Shown: in pieces, positions 35,143-43,303 of the stretch
How the letters are laid out: every line of letters starts with the position of its first letter
Position numbering within the stretch: position 1 is the stretch's first letter
From: Combretum micranthum
Lineage: Eukaryota; Streptophyta; Magnoliopsida; Myrtales; Combretaceae
DNA: 64,000 nucleotides
Direction: 5' to 3'
Assembly: GCA_024138025.1 (NCBI GenBank)
Contig: JAMXBD010002768.1
Location: 100,833 to 164,832, forward strand
Program-made: the position numbers and the translations under genes
The notes under the pieces: model-generated
Database searches by the model: none
The model's input: the letters and a program-made list of their open reading frames with translations, nothing else
Told to the model about the DNA's origin: nothing

Positions 35143-35160
35143 TCCCCAGTGGAGTCGCCA
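35143..35160 (-). other. Primer binding site of the Ogre-like element
   Basis: The minus strand reads TGGCGACTCCACTGGGGA three bases inside the 5' LTR. It has the length and TGG start of a tRNA 3'-end complement, and I assign it to tRNA-Arg from knowledge of Ogre elements. Confidence 0.75.
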
Positions 35161-35917
35161 AGCTGTCGAGCCTGGATTTTTCCATTCTGGTTCATTTCTC
35201 CTAACCCGATTCACATTAAACCCGAACCCATTTAACATGAATCCTCGACTAGGGGTTAAAGAAATTTTAATTTTTGAAAACTTTTTAGAGTCGCCACCCG
35301 ATATAAATCGGGAAAAAATAAAAGCTAGGATCAATGGGTCGGTTGATCCTAACTTAGCTACTAGTCTGCGAAAATTTGATTTAAAAACCAAACTTTTAAA
35401 ACCAGATATCATGGATTCGGGGGCTAACCTATTAAAACCAAATGGTTACCACTTTGGAATTTTAAACTTATAATTTATCCTTTTCATACTCAAAAACTCA
35501 AATAAAAAAATATTTATAAGTCACATTTTTTGTTTTTTCTTTTTATATTATATTTTTTATTGCTAAAAAATTTCACAAAAATAACCAAAATGATAAACAA
35601 AAAATATTTTTTCATTTTTTATTGTCGCCCCGTAGGTGCCTACGTACTCGCTAATCGAGATCAGACAAAACGTAGTTCTTTTAAAAAAGAACTTAGTTTG
35701 TGATCAATTTTATTTTTGAACTATTCTCACTTTAAGTTCATTAAATTTTAAATTTTTATGAAAATCATTTTTGATGATCCTATGATCTAATCAATTGATT
35801 TTTATTTTATGAAAACATATTTTTCTAAGTCCAAAAATCATTTTTTCTAAAATCATTTTATGATAATTCATGGCTAATTTATGCTACATGAAAAATCAAT
35901 TTGATTAAACTTGAATG

Positions 35918-36328
35918 AATATTTTCATAGCAAATTTATGAAAATATTTCGATGAAAACTTTAATTATTATTTTCATAGTAAATTTATGAAAATAATTTG
36001 ATGAAAACTTTATGATTATTTTCATAGCAAATTTATGAAAATAATTTGAACAACTTAATATTATCTTCATAGCAAATTTATGAAGATAATTTGAAAACTT
36101 AATGATTATCTTCATAGCAAATTTATGAAGATAATTTGATGAAAATTTGAATCATTTTCATAGACAATTTATGAAAATAATTTGATTAAGCTTTAATAAT
36201 TATCTTCATAGCAAATTTATGAAGATAATTTGGTGAAAACTTGATTGATTATCTTCATAGCAAATTTATGAAGATAATTTGATGAAAAAAATTGATTAAT
36301 ATCTTCATAGTAAATTTATGAAGATAAT
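35918..36328. repeat. Array of nine hairpins in the Ogre LTR (5' copy)
   Basis: The same nine inverted repeats as at 22954-23365, with the same order of stem variants. If the TATA box starts transcription, this array lies in the untranslated leader of the element's RNA, shortly before the primer binding site. Confidence 0.9.
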
Positions 36329-36851
36329 TTGGTGAAAAACTTATTATTTTCATGATTCTCAAAACAATAATTCATTCATTTTCATTCATTCTCATTCATC
36401 ATTCATTAAATTATTAAAAAAAAAAAATTCATTTTTTTATTCAAAAAAATCCAATCATTTTTATTCAAAAACAATTTTGGTTTTGGAAAACCCATTTTTG
36501 TCTTTTTTATTATTCTTATTTATTATTTTTTTTTTTCAAAATTCAATAATCATCACATACACCAAAAATATATTCAAAATATATCATATCAAAATATTAC
36601 AAATATTATACATTAAAATTATTTTTCATGCATCATCTACACATTTCAAAATCAATCCATGTACATAAAATATTCAAAAATGTCAAAAATTACTAAAATG
36701 AGAAAATTTATATGAAAAATAATTATTTTGATTTTTCTGGATTTTTCTGAATTTTTATGAATTTTTCTGAATTTTTTACTATTTTTTCCTATTTTTCGAA
36801 ATTAATTATATAATAAAAATATAATAATATAATGCGGATTGACCTGGGCCG

Positions 36852-37436
36852 TTAGATCTCTCGGATCAGATCTGGAGCATTGATCGCGTTTGCTTGATCT
36901 GGATCGTCTGATCTCTTGACTTTTAATCTGGAGCGTTGATCTGCTTGATCAAATCTGGGCCGCCTGATTTGGATGATTGAATCTGGAGCGTTGATCTGGT
37001 TGATTGAATATGGGCCGTTGATCTGCTTGATTGAATCTGGAGCGTTGCTCTGTTTGATTGAATCTGGGCCGTTGATCTGCTTGATCAAATCTAGACCGTT
37101 GGATCTGGGCTGACCGTTGACGATGACCGACGACCGTTGACCGACGACCGCTGGGTTGGGATTCGGATTTCGGGTCGGACTTCGGATATCCGTCGGGTGA
37201 GGAAGACGATGATGCAACCTTTCGAGCGCTCGTCGGCCGTCCCTGGTGGTTGTTGTCCTCCACAAGCTTGTCGGCCCGACTTCTATGGTGATGGCGCGTC
37301 TGTTGGTGGTGGTGGTTCGCGCCCAGAACCACCGTGGACGGCGGTTCGCGGTGGTGGCTAACGGCGGCTTCAATCGGAAATTTTCAAAAAAATTTGCAGA
37401 ATTCAATTCGAACCAATTGATCAAATCTAAGCACAC
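36852..37436 (-). other. Repeat-bearing open frame in the Ogre LTR leader (5' copy)
   Basis: A 194-codon open frame in element sense, about 180 bp downstream of the TATA box. The C-terminal half has 9-residue repeats such as NAPDSIKQI and NGPYSINQI. No known domain is present. Its reading frame differs from the other LTR in the N-terminal half, so coding function is doubtful. Confidence 0.45.
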
Positions 37437-37616
37437 TTGATCACTAGAAACTAGTTCCTAAAGCTCCTCAAACACTCAAATAGGATCGAAATTGATCCAA
37501 GATCTTCGAATTTCAAATTTTCTCTCTTAAGAACCCTAGATTCGAAAATTTTCGAATTCTATCTTTTTGTTGTGTTTTCTTGAAATTGATCTGTGCCTTT
37601 TGCTCATGGATCACCC

Positions 37617-37626
37617 CTATTTATAG
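37617..37626 (-). promoter_or_regulatory. TATA box of the Ogre LTR (5' copy)
   Basis: The minus strand reads CTATAAATAGGGG in the 5' LTR. This is the copy that would drive transcription of the element. Confidence 0.62.
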
Positions 37627-38087
37627 ATCCATGGTTTGATTTCTGTTACAACTTTCATTTAATGAGATCCCGATTTTTCGCAAAAAATTGAAACTGAAAA
37701 TTGGAAATCGATTCATTGTAACCGACGAAATTGATGAGTAAATACTCGAATAGTCAATCCTATCTCTGTATAGGATCAAATTAATTGCCCAAATTCATCG
37801 AATTTGGTCAGCCACCATTGATGATCCTTTAAGCTTCCATAAATTTCGCAATTTTTTCCCAAATTTCAACCGACAAATTGAGACTCTTCGAGACTTGATT
37901 TTATCCAACATTCAATGTAATTACAATCTATTCCATGCCGACTATCAATCCACATAATCAATTTTGAAAAAAAAAACAACAATTACACACTCAAATCGTG
38001 ATCCAAAGTGAGTGGTTTGGGTTGATTTTGAGCAAAAAACAAAGAGGAAGAAAGTCCAAAAATTTTGCATCCAAGCTGGTTCGAACC

Positions 38088-38160
38088 CATGACCTATGGC
38101 TTGGGCTAGGGTCTGGGTCAGTGGTCTTAACCATTAGGCCATTGGCCTATGCCTGTTTGG
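38088..38160 (-). promoter_or_regulatory. tRNA-like pol III A and B boxes in the Ogre LTR (5' copy)
   Basis: The A-box-like TGGCCTAATGG (38141-38131) and B-box-like GGTTCGAACC (38097-38088) are preserved as in the other LTR. They lie in U3, upstream of the TATA box and in the same direction. Confidence 0.6.
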
Positions 38161-38470
38161 GTTTGACAAATTTTAATTTTAAGGCTCATTCAAAATTCAC
38201 AAAATAATTTTTTTTAATTTGTTTAATATATTATATCAAGCTCAAATAATTAATTTTTTTTCTATTTATTTCTATTTATTTCTATTTATTTTATTTATTT
38301 ATTATCATTTTTTTATTTTTATTCAAAAATTCTTATTTTCTTCCTATTTACCTATATTTTCTTCTTTTTAATTACTTTTCCTATTTTTTTTTTATGAGCC
38401 TGATGTAATACTAATTTTTATTATAAATTAGAGCCCTAAACTTGAGCAAAAATTGGGTGTCTACACATGT

Positions 38471-38599
38471 ATTTAAGGAGTCCTCTAGTGGATGAATTAA
38501 TTAAGTCCCTCTGTTTTATCACTTTGCCCACAACGTATTTGTTAAAAGTCCTGAAACAGTTTTGCTACTTTATTTTTGCTGCATTACTTGTTTATAACA
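38471..38599 (+). repeat. 5' LTR of Copia-3, right part
   Basis: It begins ATTTAAGGAGTCC after the second CATGT and ends TTATAACA. It is the continuation of 21975-22178 after the Ogre-like insertion. The primer site TGGTATCAAAGCC follows at 38602-38614. Confidence 0.94.
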
Positions 38600-38640
38600 T
38601 CTGGTATCAAAGCCACTTTTGAGGCTCGTGAAAAGTATTG

Positions 38641-39530
38641 GTGATGGCAAACAATACAAATGCATTAAACATCTCACAACCTACAATTCCAATTTTCCAA
38701 GGTAGCAACTATGATATTTGGAGTACAAAGATGAGAACTCTCTTCATCTCTCAAGATTTATGGGAGTTGGTAGAGAAAGGCTATGCTGAAGAAGGTGTAG
38801 CAGCTGAAACTTTGAAGGATTCACGAAAGAAGGATGCTAAAGCCCTTTTCTTCATTCAACAAGCCGTAGAAGATGGAATTTTTGCTTCTTGACATTCTGC
38901 TGTAACGACATCAAAGGAAGCATGGGATATACTTAGAAATGGGTACCAGGGCACAGCAAAAGTGCTTACAGTGAAGCTCCAAACACTTTGTAGAAGGTTT
39001 GAGGTCTCCTTCATGAAAGATGGAGAGTCTATGCAAGACTATTTCAATAATCTCATGGTAATCGTGAATCAAATGAGGAAGCTTGGTGAGGAGTTATCTG
39101 ATCAAAAGGTTGTTGAGAAAATATTGTGAAGTTTGCCACGGAGATATGAGTCTGCTGTTGCTGCCATAGAAGAATCAAAAGACCTCAGTATCTTAACAGT
39201 TGATGAATTATTGGGCTCGAATCTCATGAAGATAGACATAAAAGCTATGAGGAGAGTTCTACTGAGAAGGCTTTCCAGGCAAAGTTACATATTTCTAAGG
39301 AGAAGGAAGTTGTGCATGGTAACAACAATAGCAGCCGTGGTGGTTATTCTTCTCGAGGAAGGAGAGGAGGCAGAGGAAATAGAGGAGGTGGGCGATCAGG
39401 TGACGGGACTACGAATTCGAATGCCTTCTACAACAAAGGTGAAAGTCAAAATCGCAAATTCAAATGCTATTATTGTGATAGACTTGGCCATATAGAGAAA
39501 TATTGTCGATTAAAAGAAAAACAAGGAAAA
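38641..39530 (+). pseudogene. Copia-3 gag
   Basis: Gag begins MANNTNALNISQPTIPIFQG at 38644 (a closely preceding ATG is at 38638). It contains NYDIWSTKMRTLFISQDLWE. A TGA at about 38890 follows FAS, and a second TGA at about 39127 follows VEKIL. The protein resumes as LPRRYESAVAAIEES and, after a shift between 39230 and 39312, reaches a Gly/Arg-rich stretch and the zinc knuckle CYYCDRLGHIEKYC (39465-39506). It would form the particle shell. Two stops and a shift make it defective. Confidence 0.88.
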
Positions 39531-41497
39531 CAAGCAAATTTTGTTGAAGAAAAAGATAAAGATGATTATGAATATCTCTTTCTTGCTTGTTATGGAGACA
39601 AAGCTAGTAATTCAGATGTATGGTATATGGATAGTGGCAGTAGCAGTCACATGACTTCGAAATTATATGTTTTTCTCAGTTTGGATAGGTCTATTACAAC
39701 AACAGTGAGGTTGGCTGATGGGACTCTTTGTGATGCACAAGGGAAAGGAGTTGTAAAGTTGAATTCATGTGGAACCAGTTGTTGCATTCATGATGTTCTT
39801 TATGTGCCTAATCTAGACTCAAATTTATTGAGTATTGGGCAGTTCCTAAGAGAAGGCTACACATTGCTTTTTGAAGACTTCTCGTGTGCTTTTTTTTCTG
39901 ATAAAAATAAAAGGAATCTATTATTTAAGGTTCCCATGGCTAAGAAACAATATGTTTCCACTTGCTTTCGATGATGACAGAAAGCACATGCAGTCTCATA
40001 GAGGATGACAACTGGTTGTGGCATCATAGGTATGGGCATATCAACTTTAAAAGTTTGAGTTTGCTATCTAATCAAAATTTGGTAGATGGTTTGCCAATGA
40101 TAAAAGATGTTAATGCAATATGTGAAAGTTGTATAGTTGGGAAGCAACATAGAGACTCTTTTCCAAAGAGTAGTAGAATGAGGGCTTCAAGACCGGCTGA
40201 ATTGGTTCATGGAGATGTTTGTGGACCAATGCGCACTCCCTCTCTCAATAATAATGGGTACTTTGTAGTGTTTGTTGATGATTTTAGTCGAATGACTTGG
40301 CTTTACTTTGTTAAAGAAAAATCAGAAGTGTTCTCGATCTTTAAGAAATTCAAGTCTTCCATTGAAAAGCAAAGTGGGAATGAATTAAAAGTCTTGAGGA
40401 CAGATCGTGGTGGTGAGTTTGTCTCCACAGAATTTAACAACTTTTGTGAGAAAATGGGCATTCAAAGGCAATTGACAGCTAGTTACACTCCTCAACAGAA
40501 TGGAGTGGCGAAAAGGAAGAATCGAAGTCTTGTTGAGATAGCCAAAAGCATGCTTAAAGCTAAAAGTCTTCCAAAGCGTTTTTGGGCAGAAGCAATTCAT
40601 ACTGCAGCTTACATACTCAATTGCAGTCCGACATCAGCTTTGACCAATCAAACACCATTTGAAGCCTTTCATGGGAGGAAGCCGAAGGTAAATCATTTTA
40701 AAATTTTTGGGTGTGTAGCATATGTTCTTGTGCCATCTCAAAAGAGGGATAAACTTGATGATAATAGTGTGAAATGTATTTTTGTGGGTTATAGTTTGGA
40801 AACTAAAGGTTATCAGCTTTATAATCCTATTTCAAACAAGCTGTTGATAAGTCGTGATGTAGTGTTTGATGAGAAGGGCATATGGAGTGGGGATGAAATG
40901 CAGAAACGTTTAGCCATTGATCAAGAAGATGATAAGCTAGTGGATGGAGAAAACTATTATTATGGTAGTTCAAATCCTTCCACACCTAACTCCACTCCTT
41001 GTTCCTCAAGTTCAGCATCACCCAGCTCTTCTTCCTCTAGTACACCTCCAAGAAAGTGGAGATCATTGAAGGAAATTTATGAGCAAACCGAGAGATGCCA
41101 ACTTGCACAAGTGGAAGAGCCAAGCTCATTTGAGGAAGCTGCAAAGAGTAGTGCATGGCGTAAAGCAATGGATGAAGTAACGAAGTCTTTGGAGAAGAAT
41201 AAAACATGGGTGCTGGTAGACTTACCTACAGATAAGGAAGCTATAGGCCTAAAATGGGTATACAAGTTGAAATTCAAAGCTGATGGGTCTGTTCAAAAAC
41301 ACAAAGCTTGGCTGGTTGCAAGAGGTTACATGCAACGTGAAGGTATTGATTTGGAAGAAACCTTCTCTCCGGTAGCTAGGTTTGATACTATTCGCACTAT
41401 CTTATCAGTTGCTGCAAATTACAAGTGGAAAGTTTACCAGTTTGATGTTAAATCAGCATTTTTAAATGGATTTTCGGAAGAAGAAGTCTATGTGTAA
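39531..41497 (+). pseudogene. Copia-3 protease, integrase and RT N-terminal part
   Basis: The protease reads VWYMDSGSSSHMTS (about 39618). A frameshift near 39965 leads into the integrase. The integrase has the zinc region LWHHRYGHINFKSLSLL, then HGDVCGPMRTPSLNNNGYF, RTDRGGEFVSTEF and TPQQNGVAKRKN (E replaced by K in the usual VAERKN). The RT starts with TWVLVDLPTDKEAIGLKWVY and FDVKSAFLNGFSEEEVYV and stops at TAA (41495-41497). The normal integrase motif reads AERKN, so a catalytic Glu appears lost here. Confidence 0.88.
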
Positions 41498-42652
41498 CAG
41501 CCTAAAGGTTATGAAGTTAAAGGGGAAGAGATGAAGGTCTACAAATTGATTAAAGCACTATATGGCCTCAAGCAAGGCCCAAGGACCTGGTATGAGAGAA
41601 TAGATGCTCACTTCAGCAAAAATGGCTTCCAGAAGAGTGCAAGTGAACCCACATTATATGTGAAAACTAAAGGAGCTGATGAGGTATTACTTATATGTCT
41701 CTATGTGGATGATTTGATTTACACTGGAAATAGTATTGCCTTGATTAATGATTTTAGGGAGATTATGGTGTCTGAATTTGAAATGACTGATCTAGGTCCT
41801 ATGAGTTATTTTTTGGGCTTAGAAGTACAGCAATGTGGAGATGGAATCTTTATTTCACAGCAGAAATATGTGAAGGATCTTTTGGAGAAATTTAACTTAA
41901 CACATTGCAATCCGGTTAAAACTCCAATGATCACAAATAAAAAATTTAGTTTGGATGATGGAGATGCAAGAGTTGATGGTCAAATGTATCGAAGTTTAGT
42001 TGGAAGTCTGCTCTATCTCACTAATAGTCGTCCTGATATCTTACATGCTACTTGTCTCTTATCTCGATTCATGCAAAATCCAAGCAAAGTGCACCATGGT
42101 GCAGCAAAGAGGGTCCTTAGATATTTGAAAGGAACATGGCATTATGGATTGTTGTACTCTAACTCTGACAATTTTGAGTTGTTTGGCTTTTCGGATAGTG
42201 ATTGGGCAGGTTCTCTTGATGATCGCAAGAGTACTATTAGATATTTGTTCAAGCTTGGATCAAATGCTATTTTATGGTGTTCAAAGAAGCAGCCATCTAT
42301 CACATTATCATCCTCAGAAGCTGAATATATGGCTGTCACTTCAGCAGCATGTCAAGCCATATGGTTGAGAAGAATTTTAGAAGACATGAAGCAACATCAA
42401 AAGGAGGCCACAACAATTTTTTGTGATAATCAGTCCACCATTGCCATGACCAGAAATCCCGTTTATCATAATCGTACGAGGCATATTGATACTCGACATC
42501 ATTTTATAAGAGAATTGGTGGATAAAGGAAGTATCAAGGTGGAATATTGCAGTTCTCAAGAGCAAGTTGCTGATCTGTTCACAAAGTCACTGTCATTGGA
42601 CAAGTTCATCTATTTTAGAGACAAATTAGGTGTTGTAGATTTTTTGCATTAA
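41498..42652 (+). pseudogene. Copia-3 RT C-terminal part and RNase H
   Basis: The same frame continues after the single stop at 41495. It shows LIKALYGLKQGPRTWYERID, the catalytic LYVDDLIYTG, and FLGLEVQQCGDGIFISQQKY. The RNase H region has SDSDWAGSLDDRKSTIRYLF, ITLSSSEAEYMAVTSAACQA, IFCDNQSTIAMTRNPVYHNR and EQVADLFTKSL. All these motifs are intact. The stop at 42650-42652 is followed by the polypurine tract and the 3' LTR. Confidence 0.9.
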
Positions 42653-42661
42653 GGGGAAGTA

Positions 42662-42993
42662 TGTTAGGAAATAATGCAAAAAATCTAAATTAGTTTGTTA
42701 CTGATCTCCTATTTTTCCGTCTGATATTTTTCTGTTTGTGTCAAGTGTCCATTAAGAGTCCTGGCCTTTTGGGATTGTTATTATGTTATCTTATTGTTAG
42801 GAGCACGTTCAACTGTGGGATTATGCTCACGTATTTTCTGTTGTTCTGTTATTTCTTTACATGTATTTAAGGAGTCCTCTAGTGGATGAATTAATTAAGT
42901 CCCTCTGTTTTATCACTTTGCCCACAACGTATTTGTTAAAAGTCCTGAAACAGTTTTTCTACTTTATTTTTACTGCATTACTTGTTTGTAACA
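42662..42993 (+). repeat. 3' LTR of Copia-3
   Basis: The intact 332-bp LTR starts TGTTAGGAAATAATGC and ends TTTGTAACA. The CATGT word used as the Ogre insertion target is present once, at 42860-42864, as expected for the undisturbed sequence. Confidence 0.94.
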
Positions 42994-43117
42994 CCACTCG
43001 CCGACTCAAATTTAATGCAGCATGGTACATATCATCTAATAAATGTTGCCTCAGGGTGGATTTGTTTATTTTCCACAATAAAAATTATGTCTATTTGGCT
43101 GCTGATACACTAATTTT
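42994..43117 (-). pseudogene. RPC3: RPC3 remnant, 5' part of the interrupted exon
   Basis: After the acceptor TTGCAG the minus strand reads KISVSAAK, stop, T, stop, then FLLWKINKSTLRQHLLDDMY and HAALNLSRRV up to the Copia-3 insertion. The TAG (43091-43093) and TAA (43085-43087) are each one C-to-T change from a glutamine codon. The continuation (AYELDQE) is at 21974-21949. The frame is phase 0 with the exon upstream. Confidence 0.78.
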
Positions 43118-43213
43118 CTGCAAGATGTGGTTAAGTCAGACAGAAAGTCATATGTCCTAAGTCCATAAAGAAACCAGTGAAAAAAGATTCCAAAGGTATA
43201 ACCTTTCGATTAC

Positions 43214-43297
43214 CTCCATATGTAGTAATTCATCTTTCCAAAGATTAAAAAGAATCTTTGGTGTCTCATTCTTGTCAACAAATGCAGTATCAGCAAT
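43214..43297 (-). pseudogene. RPC3: RPC3 remnant, upstream exon
   Basis: An 84-bp exon (28 codons) between acceptor CTGCAG (43303-43298) and donor GTAATC (43213-43208). It encodes IADTAFVDKNETPKILFNLW followed by KDELLHME. This matches the winged-helix segment before the C-terminal coiled region of RPC3. The intron to the next exon is 96 bp. Confidence 0.78.
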
Positions 43298-43303
43298 CTG
43301 CAG

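Larger units (their letters stand above)
22179..38465 (-). mobile_element. Ogre/Tat-like Ty3/Gypsy retrotransposon with 3.3-kb LTRs
   Basis: A 16,287-bp minus-strand element inserted in the 5' LTR of Copia-3, with perfect 5-bp TSD CATGT (22174-22178 and 38466-38470). LTRs are 22179-25499 and 35164-38465. In element sense they begin TGTAGACACCC and end GGCTCGACA. The primer site TGGCGACTCCACTGGGGA (35160-35143) is of the tRNA-Arg type I associate with Ogre elements. The polypurine tract is CACAAAGAGGGGCAGC (25515-25500). Hallmarks of the Tat/Ogre clade are an extra ORF before gag (ORF1), very long LTRs, a second archaeal-type RNase H after the normal one, and a long 3' untranslated region with tandem repeats. 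All coding parts carry frameshifts. Confidence 0.93.
35164..38465 (-). repeat. 5' LTR of the Ogre-like element
   Basis: The 3302-bp partner of 22179-25499. It carries the same internal features in the same order. Differences are scattered small indels and substitutions, so the insertion is fairly recent. Confidence 0.93.
21975..42993 (+). mobile_element. Ty1/Copia retrotransposon (Copia-3) inserted in an RPC3 exon and split by an Ogre-like element
   Basis: The plus-strand Copia element has TSD CCACT at 21970-21974 and 42994-42998. Its 5' LTR is broken into 21975-22178 and 38471-38599 by the 16.3-kb Gypsy insertion. Its 3' LTR is intact at 42662-42993. Without the insertion the element would be about 4.73 kb. 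The primer site TGGTATCAAAGCC starts at 38602, and the polypurine tract AAGGGGAAGTA precedes the 3' LTR. Coding domains are in Copia order with several stops and frameshifts. Confidence 0.94.
21288..43297 (-). pseudogene. RPC3: RNA polymerase III subunit RPC3 gene fragment, split by nested retrotransposons
   Basis: Three minus-strand exons encode the C-terminus of an RPC3/RPC82 (POLR3C-type) subunit of RNA polymerase III, which in the intact enzyme acts in promoter opening and initiation. Exon A is 43297-43214 (IADTAFVDKNETPKILFNLW), exon B begins at 43117 and ends at 21949, and exon C is 21421-21288 with the stop. Splice sites are canonical (CTGCAG or TTGCAG acceptors, GTAATC and GTGAGT donors) and reading phase is kept across both introns. 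Exon B is interrupted by 21 kb of transposons with TSD CCACT. Exon B also has two in-frame stops (43091-43093 TAG, 43085-43087 TAA). Earlier exons are not found up to the next gene. Introns show it is a DNA-level copy, not a retrocopy. Identification rests on my recall of the family C-terminus and motif spacing. Confidence 0.78.
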
